Shown here piece by piece: positions 7,337 to 17,200 of a stretch of DNA of 64,000 nt. This DNA is from SIG424 sp045546695 (lineage in GTDB: Bacteria > Bacillota > Clostridia > UBA1212 > UBA1255). A program made the position numbers and the translations under genes. The notes below the pieces were generated by a model. It did not search any database and had not been told where the DNA came from. It saw only the letters and a program-made list of their open reading frames with translations. Every line of letters begins with the position of its first letter. The stretch's first letter is position 1. Where the stretch lies: contig JAZQDE010000015.1 of assembly GCA_045546695.1 (NCBI GenBank), forward strand, positions 1-64,000. Reading direction: 5' to 3'.

Positions 7337-9913
7337 TCAGTTTGCGAATTCAATTTTCCAGATTTCGTCAAGTGGTGATGAATAAGGATTCATTTCACTC
7401 TCAGCAGGCATACTGGAAGCCTTAATAACATTTGAGTTGTATGCATAGAGTACACTTCTCTGGTAAACAGGAAGCTCTATTGCAAGGTCAAGAATCTGTG
7501 TCATAGCATCTTTGTAAAGCTTTGCACGCTCTGTCTGGTCGTTAATTGATCTTGCATCGTCGATTAATTCACTGAGTGAATCAAGAATAGCCATTTCTTC
7601 TGCTGTGCCGCTTGTCTTGAGGTAATTATAACCCCATGCAAGTGTACTTGTAGCAGATGAATCTTTGTGATATACCTGATACATATCAGGGTCGAGTGCT
7701 GAAGACCATGCAGCTGCCCATACTTCAAGGGAGCCTGTGTTGATCTTTGTAAGAGCCTGAGTATCACATACTACGTCAACTTCCCAACCGAGTTCATTAA
7801 GAAGAGTTGCAGCGTCTCTGAATACCTTGTATGTCGGGTGATCCTGGAGGCTGTTGCCGGCGATTGTGAAAGTAATATCCAATGAAGCATCGCCTGCACT
7901 TACGCCTGCAGCCTGCATATATTTTTCAATATTGGCAATTGCAATAGATTCATTCCATTTGCCGAGCTGAGGATAATCGCAGTTGTTGTCAGTAGCATCA
8001 TTGCCTGTAGGATAAGCCCAGCTTACCATTGACATCGGCCAGTAAATCTGTGATGCAGTACCTGCTCTGTAGTAGTCAAGAGCAAGAGATGTGTTCATAG
8101 CGCACATGATAGCTTTACGGATATTGATATCATTAATCTTCGCAGCGTTTACACCTACGTAACCATAACCGAGCTGATCTTCTACAATCTTTTCAATACC
8201 TTTTGATTTAAGATTTTCAAGCTTATCAAAGTTGTCAGTTGTAAGTGATGGTGAAATGTAATGAACAGCGCCACTTTCAAGTGCAGCAATTGCGTTTGCA
8301 GAGCTTACAACCTGGTAACGGATCTTCTCTATTTTAGCATTTTCAATAGAAGAACCCGTTGTGTGGAAATTGTTATTTGCTTTGAAGTAAACAACGTTGT
8401 TCATATAGAAAGCTGATTCTGAAGGCTTGTCACTGTTGTTGCTGTCTGTAGCTTTATAAGCACCTGCACCCATAGGAAGCTTAATATTTCTTGTTGACTG
8501 AATAACGTTCTTCATAAAGTCAAAGCTTGCAAATTCAACGCCGAACTTGTTGTTGGCAATATCAACGTCAACTTTACTTCCTTCACCATAGTAATGCTGA
8601 GGTGCAACTGTTAATGCAAAGTTCCAGATTGCCTTAGGGTCAATACCATCAATTGTAATCTGAAGAACATCATACTCATCAGCATTTGTAACAGTACCAT
8701 CGCTGTTGTGACCTGAAGCAATCTTGTATTCTTTACCATTTACTGTAATTGTTGTACCTGCAAGATCTGTATGACCAAGAGACTTGATGCCTGAGATGCT
8801 TGGAACGAGAAGGCCGTCGTCAGTTACGTTTTCATGAAGAATTACTTCTGTAGCTTTAGCTGTAAACTCGTTTGTAAGAGTTGTGGCTGTTGCCCAGTAC
8901 TGAAGAATTATGTTAAGTTCGCGTGCAATCTTATCGTTGTATATATACTGAATTGCATCTTCTTTTGTTTTGATTGATTCAGGATATCCTTTTGTAAGAG
9001 TAGCAATCTTTGTCTTGTCATCCTTACCATTTTCATCCTTTGCATATTCAATCTCAACGTAACCTTCTGAGAACATGAAGCAGAAAATCTCATCCTTGAA
9101 TTCTTCGTGTGACTTGTAAGGCTCGTCTGTATATGATTCCTGAGCACTTACGTAGTCTGATTCGAGTTCTTCTTTGAAAAGTTCCAAAGCGCGCTCGTAG
9201 TCTTCAAGAAGATTCTGGTTTGTTACTTCTGAAGGATTGTTTGATATAGCTGCCTTGTAACCTGAACCAAGTGTATGAGCAAGAATCGCTGCTTTCATCG
9301 TAGCGTAATCAACTTCTCTTGTTGAAGAAGCTTTAAGCTGGTTGTTAAACAGGTTGATAAGTTCATTGATTCTTGTTTTGGCTCTTGAAGCTGCCTGTGA
9401 AGAGATCAATGCATTACTGTCATCTGAAGCAGAACCAATTGTCTGTGTTCTATATTCAGATAAACCAATGATATCTGTTGAATATAATGTTGATGAACCT
9501 GTATAAACCGGATCAAGATATACGTAATAGTTGAAAAGTATATCTTCCATGGTAAGAGGATGTCCATCTGAGAACAAAATACCATTTTTGATGATAAATG
9601 TATATGTTGTTGTGTCATCAGCATTTTCAACAACATCGTAGTCCTTTACAACAACTGCTTCGTCGTCGCCGTAACCAACTACAACCTCACCGTTTTCATA
9701 ATTTGATGTGAGCATTCCAATCTGTGTCATGGCAACAATAGTGCCGTCTGCAGCAGATGTTGAAAAGAAAGGATTGAACAGTCCGTCAGGTTGATCTGTC
9801 ATGATAACGAAAGCATCAACATTTGTTTTTTCACTGTTACATCCTGAAAAAGTTCCAATAATACCGGCGCAAAGGCAAATGCACAGTACTAATGATAATA
9901 TTCTTTTTCTCAT
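7337..9913 (-). CDS. Oligopeptide-binding lipoprotein (SBP family 5), unusually long
   Basis: 858 residues, the extracytoplasmic receptor of the adjacent Opp permease. The signal ends in a lipobox with Cys25 ('GTFSGC'), so it is a membrane-anchored lipoprotein. Family-5 blocks are visible: 'FIIKNGILFSDGHPLTMEDI' near residues 107-126 and a C-terminal half with 'INIRKAIMCAMN'. Family members usually have about 520-600 residues. Here about 270 extra residues (roughly 160-430, rich in charged helices) sit between the N-terminal blocks and 'DGIDPKAIWNFAL'. The extra part may widen the pocket or contact a partner. A clear AAAGGAG site precedes the ATG. It lies between the protease/lipoprotein genes and oppBCDF. 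Confidence 0.92.
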   Translation of the reverse strand: MRKRILSLVLCICLCAGIIGTFSGCNSEKTNVDAFVIMTDQPDGLFNPFFSTSAADGTIVAMTQIGMLTSNYENGEVVVGYGDDEAVVVKDYDVVENADDTTTYTFIIKNGILFSDGHPLTMEDILFNYYVYLDPVYTGSSTLYSTDIIGLSEYRTQTIGSASDDSNALISSQAASRAKTRINELINLFNNQLKASSTREVDYATMKAAILAHTLGSGYKAAISNNPSEVTNQNLLEDYERALELFKEELESDYVSAQESYTDEPYKSHEEFKDEIFCFMFSEGYVEIEYAKDENGKDDKTKIATLTKGYPESIKTKEDAIQYIYNDKIARELNIILQYWATATTLTNEFTAKATEVILHENVTDDGLLVPSISGIKSLGHTDLAGTTITVNGKEYKIASGHNSDGTVTNADEYDVLQITIDGIDPKAIWNFALTVAPQHYYGEGSKVDVDIANNKFGVEFASFDFMKNVIQSTRNIKLPMGAGAYKATDSNNSDKPSESAFYMNNVVYFKANNNFHTTGSSIENAKIEKIRYQVVSSANAIAALESGAVHYISPSLTTDNFDKLENLKSKGIEKIVEDQLGYGYVGVNAAKINDINIRKAIMCAMNTSLALDYYRAGTASQIYWPMSMVSWAYPTGNDATDNNCDYPQLGKWNESIAIANIEKYMQAAGVSAGDASLDITFTIAGNSLQDHPTYKVFRDAATLLNELGWEVDVVCDTQALTKINTGSLEVWAAAWSSALDPDMYQVYHKDSSATSTLAWGYNYLKTSGTAEEMAILDSLSELIDDARSINDQTERAKLYKDAMTQILDLAIELPVYQRSVLYAYNSNVIKASSMPAESEMNPYSSPLDEIWKIEFAN

Positions 9914-9964
9914 TTTGCTTCTCCTTTACAATTTTATATAATATATCCAATAATTCTTATAAAA

Positions 9965-11287
9965 TTATGATATAACAACACTTACCTGATTTCCGGATAT
10001 TTCTATCTGTACTTTTTCAGGATTCTCTCCACCGACAACACACGTGATGTCAGAAAAATCAACTAAAGAATAATCACCAAGGCCACAAACAAGACCAATT
10101 GAGTAATCATCAACACCAAAGTAGCATTGAGAATCGATAATGATTGTACCTTTTTCTATAGTAATATTTTCAACAGTAGCAGCCGATGAAATTGAGCCTG
10201 CAAGCAAGCCATAGTTTGTACCGACAACTCTCGTACCACCCTTTATTGTAAACGACACATTCTTAAATGCAACATCTTTAATTGAAGAACCGTCTGACAA
10301 CTGTCCGAACAGACCACTGTTTGCCTTGGCATTATTTGTCTGTACGAATGAAATATTACTGAAAACGTGTCCGTTTCCTTGAATTGAACCTGTGAAATTA
10401 CCATGCATAAATGCTGTTGGCCAGATTTTGTCTGTGAAATCAAGGTCAGCCATTATAATGTAATTTCCTGAAATATTTGCATTTGAAATGAATTGTTCTG
10501 CTGTATGAATCTGATACCAGTCGCCTTCAATCCAGTCTATGTATACTTTCATTACTGTATTTGTTGCAGTACCTGTTGCCTCATCAAACACACCTGTATG
10601 AACAATCGTGTCACCTGTAATCTGATTTTCACAATTAAGGTCTGTATATGCTCCGTCAAATGTAAAACCTGTCTTTTGAGGAATATCATCAGACGTAAGT
10701 TTTCCGGTCTTCTCGTCCCATTTGGGCATAGCAAATGAATTACCATCCATCGGGTTGAAAGATGTTTCTTTTAACAACTCGCCTGTAGTCGAATCATAGA
10801 ATTCGATTTCAAAAAGAGGAACCCAGGCTGCATACAATGTGACATATGGCTCACTTGCATTATATTCTTTGCTTGCATCAACTTCCAGAAGTTGGTTGTC
10901 AAAATCCCATTTGTCAGCATAAGTATAATAAACGTTACCGTCTGAATCAGTATTCTCTATCCTTTCCTGATACCAGCCGGCAAGGAAATAACCATTATTT
11001 GTGGCTTCAAAAGCATCAGTAGCCCTGGCCGGGTCATCGGGACGAAGAAGTGCAATTTCAGCGTTACCATTACTGTTTTTGTTTACGTTGTTTATGTTAT
11101 ATGAATCAACAATAACTGACGTATTCGTTGTGAAAAAGCCACCGTTAGCGTCATATTTAACGCTTACGGTATAACCTTTTTCATTATTTACATCATAAGG
11201 ATTCTCGCTGGAATTACAGCCAACTAAAAGTCCAAGCAAAATCAAAACAAAACAGAGTATAAATAATACTTTATTTCTTAAATTCAT
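9965..11287 (-). CDS. Surface lipoprotein with InlB B-type and GLUG-like repeats
   Basis: 440 residues. The signal peptide ends in a lipobox with Cys24 ('GLLVGC'). Residues about 40-140 resemble the Listeria-Bacteroides (InlB B-type) repeat: 'VKYDANGG' followed by 'LAGWYQE' and 'VTLYAAW'. A partial second copy contains 'FDGAYTD'. The C-terminal half ('YIIMADLDFT', 'FTGSIQGNGHVFSN', 'SGLFGQL', 'NYGLLAGSI') has the Gly-rich pattern of GLUG-type repeats, probably a beta-helix. Such domains usually bind surfaces or glycans. Its ATG overlaps the stop of the upstream protease gene (ATGA), so the two are translationally coupled and probably act together at the cell surface. No catalytic motif seen. 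Confidence 0.8.
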   Translation of the reverse strand: MNLRNKVLFILCFVLILLGLLVGCNSSENPYDVNNEKGYTVSVKYDANGGFFTTNTSVIVDSYNINNVNKNSNGNAEIALLRPDDPARATDAFEATNNGYFLAGWYQERIENTDSDGNVYYTYADKWDFDNQLLEVDASKEYNASEPYVTLYAAWVPLFEIEFYDSTTGELLKETSFNPMDGNSFAMPKWDEKTGKLTSDDIPQKTGFTFDGAYTDLNCENQITGDTIVHTGVFDEATGTATNTVMKVYIDWIEGDWYQIHTAEQFISNANISGNYIIMADLDFTDKIWPTAFMHGNFTGSIQGNGHVFSNISFVQTNNAKANSGLFGQLSDGSSIKDVAFKNVSFTIKGGTRVVGTNYGLLAGSISSAATVENITIEKGTIIIDSQCYFGVDDYSIGLVCGLGDYSLVDFSDITCVVGGENPEKVQIEISGNQVSVVIS

Positions 11288-14200
11288 CTTACTTTACTTC
11301 CCTTCTTCTTCGTAAGAAAATAGTAAACACCAACGCCAATGCCGCCAAGAACGATTAATGCTGCAGCACCAATGTAAATGAATGTTGAAACAGAAGGACC
11401 CTTCTTATCATCTACAGGTTTGTTTTCTTCGGGCTTATCCTCTTCAGGTGTAAGCGCTATAATACGCTGCTCTGCTGAGATAAGGTCGGCATAATTTGTA
11501 ACAAGTGATTGCTGTACTGTAGTTGCGATCTTGTCATATGCAGCTCTTGCAGCTTCAACGAGTGCACGGTCTTCATATGTTACTCTCTCAGGAATTGCCT
11601 TGATTGCAGCGATAGCGGCGAGTGTTACGTCATCTGCTGCGGCAGCGCCATCAATAGTAAGATCGAAGTAATGTCCGAGAATATACGTTGAATATTCAAC
11701 ACCATTTACAGGTCTTACCATAACGAGTTTATCTTCTACATAACCGATATAATCAACAAAGTTTGCACCGTAGAAAACATTGGAATACAAACCGTCTGTA
11801 GCGTTCCACATAAAGTAGGGATTCAGGCCCATACCAATGATTGTCACTTCTGTACCGTCATAATCATCAAACGTTCCGTAATCACCTGTTCCCGGAATGT
11901 GCTCGTAAACTTCATAGTAAGCAGGATCAAATTCTTCTTCAAGAATCGGTGACTCGTAGCTTGTGAAAACAACAGTAACGAGCTTTTCACACTGATAGAA
12001 TGCTTTATGACCGATTGAAGCAACTGTATATGGAAGTGTTACGTATCTTACGTCACTGCAGGCAAATGCCATAGAAGAAATCCTTACTGTATCGTCAGCG
12101 ACGATAACATTTTCTGAATCAATTCCGGCATACGTTGTAAGCTCAAGACCACCATTAGGTAGCTTGCAATACAATGAACCATTTATTACAAGTACTGTAT
12201 CACTGAGATTGAACGTATATGATTTAGTAATAAATTCTGCGCCGTTGAACGTTTCTACAACGTCTGATGAGAAAGGCTCAAGTTTGCACATTGCAAACGG
12301 GTTGTCACCGAGTGAAACTATGTTGTTTCCAAGTGTAACCTTAAACGGAGTAATATTCTCTTTGATAAATACTCTGTCTCCGAGTGATACCGCTCCGGAC
12401 AAATCAACAGAAACAATTGCTGTATATGCAAAGGCATATGAATCAATATTCTTTGCAAATTCAATATTCTTTACTGCCGGCAATGAAGTACAATATGAAA
12501 ATGCACCTTCACCGATGTCTGCACCTTCTTTGTTCAGTGTAACGTCAGCCAACTGTTCATTATATACAAATGCATATTCGCCGATTGTTGTAGCAGCAGA
12601 TAAATCAATCTTTTCAAGACCGGATTCAATAAATGCATATTCACCGATTGTTACCACGTGTGAAGTGTTGATGTTCTTGAGTGCAATACATCCAGCAAAT
12701 GCATATTCAGGAAGAACAGTAATCTCTTTTCCGAGTTTAACAGATACAAGATCTCTGCAGTAAGAGAATGTATTCTTTCCGATTGATGTCGCTGCCGACA
12801 AATCAATGCTTGTAAGCATCGGAGAGTAATATGAATAAATATATTTACCTTCTGAAGTAACAGCATTGTACGTCATATTCTGATCATAACATACGTAATA
12901 TACGTCACCTGAAAAGGCATAATCTCCAATTTCAAGTGCCTTGGATAAGTCAATACTCTTAAGACTCTGGTTGTTATAGAATGCCATATAACCAATTTTA
13001 GCATTTGCTCCCAAAGTGATGGATTCAACTTCTGCAGCATTTGCAAAAGCATTATCACCGATAATAGCATTATCACCAATTGTAATGCTCTTGATAGGTG
13101 ATTTGAAAACATAATAGAAGAGCTTTTCTTCAGAATGTGGATATCTCTGAACTTCAAACGCAAGATCCTTACTGAGGTTGAATGCAAATTTACCGAGTGT
13201 AACGTTGTCGCCTATAACAATTTTTACAAGAGACAGACATTCACTGAATACACCTTCTGCAATCACCATATTGTCAGGAATTGTAACTTCTGTTACAGCT
13301 GTATTTGCAAAAGCATATCTTCCAATATTTGTGTTTGCGTCAAACGAAGGCAGCACAGATATTTTAGTTTTGAAGAAAGCATATTCTCCGATTTCCGTAA
13401 GTTTACCAAACGTAACTTTCTGTAGACTTTCTGAAGATGCTACAGCATATTCACCGATAGAAGTTACTTTTGGAAGTGAGATTGAAGTAATCGCTGAATT
13501 ATGTGAAAATGCACCTTTGGCAATTGAAGTTACTTCACATCCACCGATATTGTTCTTTGTAAATTCACCTGTAACCAATGGTGAAACAGCAACAAGCGTC
13601 TTCTCATCTTTGCTGATGATATAGTTCGCTTTCTGAACTTTATATGCATTATTGCCTTCCTGAACGTTGAATTCCTTTACAGCTGTTTTTGCAAATGCAA
13701 ATTCGCCGATGTCGTTTACTGCTGCACCAATTATAACTGTATTGAGTTTTTCACATTCATAGAACATACCTGTAGGAATTACTGCAGATTTGACCTCGAA
13801 TGATTCAAGTGAATCACAACCGGTGAAAGCGTATTGACCATATTTTACGATTGAAGAATCAATAATTGCAGTCTTCAGTTTTTCACATCCTGCAAATGCG
13901 TATTGTCCGACTGACCAGAGCTTATCAGATACTTTAATACCTTCAAGATTCTTATTGCCGGCAAAAGCGTAGTCAGAAATAACGCAGAGTTTGTTGAATT
14001 CAAGTGTTCCCTGGAGATTACAATTCTCGAAGGCATTCTGGTTAATAATAATCAGGTTGTTTTCACCGCTGAAAGAAATCTTTGTAAGATTCTTACAGTT
14101 ATAGAATGCACCATACTCGATTGATTCAAGAGTAGACGGAAGTACAACTTCTTCTAGCGCTGTAAGATTTGCAAATGCATATGAATTTATCTTCTTCACA

Positions 14201-17200
14201 CCTTCAGGCACAATTACTTTTGTGATAGTTGCATCACCGATGAACCACATCTTCATTGTCTCAGAGTCATCAAAAGCAAGCTCCTCAGGCGTCTTTGCAA
14301 CGTAATCAAAGTTTGAGAAACAGAACGCGCCAATCTCTGTCAATGATAATCTGTCAGGAATTGTTACAAGACCACCATTACCATAGTAATGTGTCAGTAC
14401 CGAACCGGCATTTACGTATGGATCGTTTACTTCAACTGTGATTGTTTCTGAGTAGTATGTGCTCTTGTCATCCAATAATATTTTAACTGTTACTGATGAA
14501 AAACCTTCGCTGACAGCTGTCAGAATACCATTTGCATCAATTTTAACAATAGACTCGTTGCCTGATTCAAATACAACTTTTGTGTCATTCGGGAAGAATG
14601 CATCGAGAGTGTAATTAAGCATTACTGATTCTGACGGATACATTTCAAGCTTGTATCTGCCTTCAAAGAATCTGATGTTGCCATCATCACCGAGAAGTTT
14701 ATCGCTTGAATTTACCATGTAGAAGGCTTTGATTGTCCGGTAGCCGTCAACACGGAATACGTCTGCAACGGGCTTATCATATTTCTTATATCCCTCGTCT
14801 CCTTCTTTGAGTACTGTTACTTTGAATGTAATACTCTTGTTTGTTTCAGCGTCACGGGCCTTGATTGTCGCAGTACCGGAAGATACAGCTACAAGTTTAT
14901 CATTTACAACACGTACAACGCTGTTTTTGGATGATGAATATTCAAGAAGGCTTGCCCACTCCGTATCAGGATATATTGAAGGTTCAAGTGAATAAACTTC
15001 ATTCGGGCTGAGAGTGAGTCCTTCTGAGAGACTTTCAAAATAGAAATCTACGTAGTTGTCAGGCAATCCTATTTCATACGTTGCATAGTTAAGTGCGTAG
15101 TCATAACACGTTACAACGAATGAATTTCTGTTATATGCGTTTTCTTTTATCTCCTGGAGATAGTCTGTAAGTTCATACGTAACGTACGTTGTGCTGTTGT
15201 GTTGTGAATAAACAGGAGTCATGTACTGTTCAAAATTCTTCATTGCAGCCTGCATTACGCCTTCTTCATTGGGCTCCATCTGAACGTAACCAATCTGTGC
15301 TGACATAGCATAGTGGTTATCGTAAATGGCAACTTTAGCGTACAATCTGTTCTTTTTAAGCGTCTTATCATATTCGTAGTAGAATTCTACATCTGATATT
15401 GTAGGTGCCTCAAAGTCAACAGTAAGCGGGAATTCGAAAACGTTCTTTTCGTTTGTCTGTGCGCCATCATTTTCATAATCAAGATATCCGATTACAGTTA
15501 CTGTATATTCTGAGTTGTTAGTTAGATTGTAATCCATCGTATCGAATTCAATCTCAACGTTTGCAGGATAAATGCTGGCGCCACCATCACTGTATGCTTT
15601 ACGTACGTCTGTATCAATAGTCTCAAAGATAACTTCACCTGTCGTATCATCAGTGATAGTAACAACTACTTTAGATGCATTTCTTAAGAAGCCCGCCCAG
15701 ATAAATCTGAGTGAGTGAATCGTGCCTTCCTGATTTGAAAGTGCAATATAATCTCTGTTTGCTGAGATAATGATGTCTTCCGGATCCTGGATAAAGTAAT
15801 ATGAACCAAGGAAGTTTACGTAGTCATCTGAAACGCCGCCGACAGGTCTTGTTGCGTATGCATCAGGAAGATTCTTGTCCGCAACATCAATTGAATCGTC
15901 AAGCTCATCTGCATTTGTTTCATAGTAGTCAAGGTCAAAGAGCGGAGCCTTAGTCCAGTCACCATAGAATGCAAGGTATGGAACGCTAAGGTCGATATCT
16001 GTACCTTCTTTAGCCTCAAAAGTAAGGAAGCCTTCTACGTACATACCGTTTTCAAATGAATCATCAAGATATTTTTTATCACTGTCACTGAGCGTGATTG
16101 TTACTTCAAGATTTGCTGTACCGGGAGCCACAGTAATCTTTTTACCATCAACTGTTGCATTTTCAGAAGATGTAATCTCAACTTTAGCGCCCTTGAGAAG
16201 ATAAGCCTCTTCTGTAACTGTAGTCTCACCGGCATTTGTCTTTGTTTCGCTGACACCTTCTGTCATAACGTAGTGGCCCATGTTGTATGTCAGAGCCTTG
16301 TCGCCAAAGTTAACAATTGAGAATGATAAAGTATAAACACCTGTTTTTTCAGGGTCATCACCAAGCTCAAGCTTGGACTTGTTCATCTCATTGCCATCTT
16401 TATCATATGTTGCAATATATGCCTGAGTCTTGAGAGAACTCATTAAGTTTGCAAGGCCTGCGCCCTGTTTTCTTACAGCATACGGAAGACCGTTTTTATT
16501 GATAATGATATCTGCAGTAGACATCATAAGTCTGTTTGCCATAGCGTTGATCTCAACGCTGTTATTTGCAATCTCAGGGAAATTCTCCTCTACGTACTGA
16601 CGAAGAAGAATTGTAACACCTGACAGGTTAGGACATGCCATTGAGGTACCGGAAATTCTGTCGTATCCGCCACCTGTGATAGATGAAAGGATGTTTCCAC
16701 CGTGAGCTGTTATCTCAGGTTTGATTGTAAGTCCGGGAGTCGGTCCCCATGATGAGAAGTCTGACATGAACGGACCTGAAGTCTGCTTTGAGCTGATTTT
16801 AAGCTTGCCGCTGCCAATCTTTGCAAGCATTTCACCATCATCCTGTGAAATAGAACATACAGGCAGCTTTGCGTCGCCTACGTTCATCTTGATATCACCG
16901 GAAACATTATTGTAAACGATAAGTCCGGCTGCACCCTGTGCTTCTGCAATAAGTGCTTTTTCTTCGAACGTATTGGATCCTCTTCGTACAAGAACGATTT
17001 TTCCTTTGACGTCAAGACCTGTATAGTCTGCACTTCTACCCACACCCGGAACAGTTACAAATTCAAACTCTTGTGATTCTTTGTCACCAAGAATCATTTT
17101 GAAAAATTCATTCTCCTGACCGGATGCGTCAGCTGTCTCAGTGAAATACATAATTGTATTGTTGTATAAAATATAAGGTGTCTTTACGCCATTAATAGAT

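Noticed and set aside
12164..12763. Open frames of about 150-200 codons on the plus strand opposite the protease (also 13178-13624).
   Set aside because: They run antisense through the LRR region, have no ribosome binding site and translate the repeat pattern backwards. They are shadows of the repeats.
11960..14400. Regularly spaced short DNA similarities that could suggest tandem repeats or a CRISPR array.
   Set aside because: Spacing is about 69 bases (23 codons) and the sequence is coding; they are diverged LRR_5 repeats, not identical repeats with spacers.
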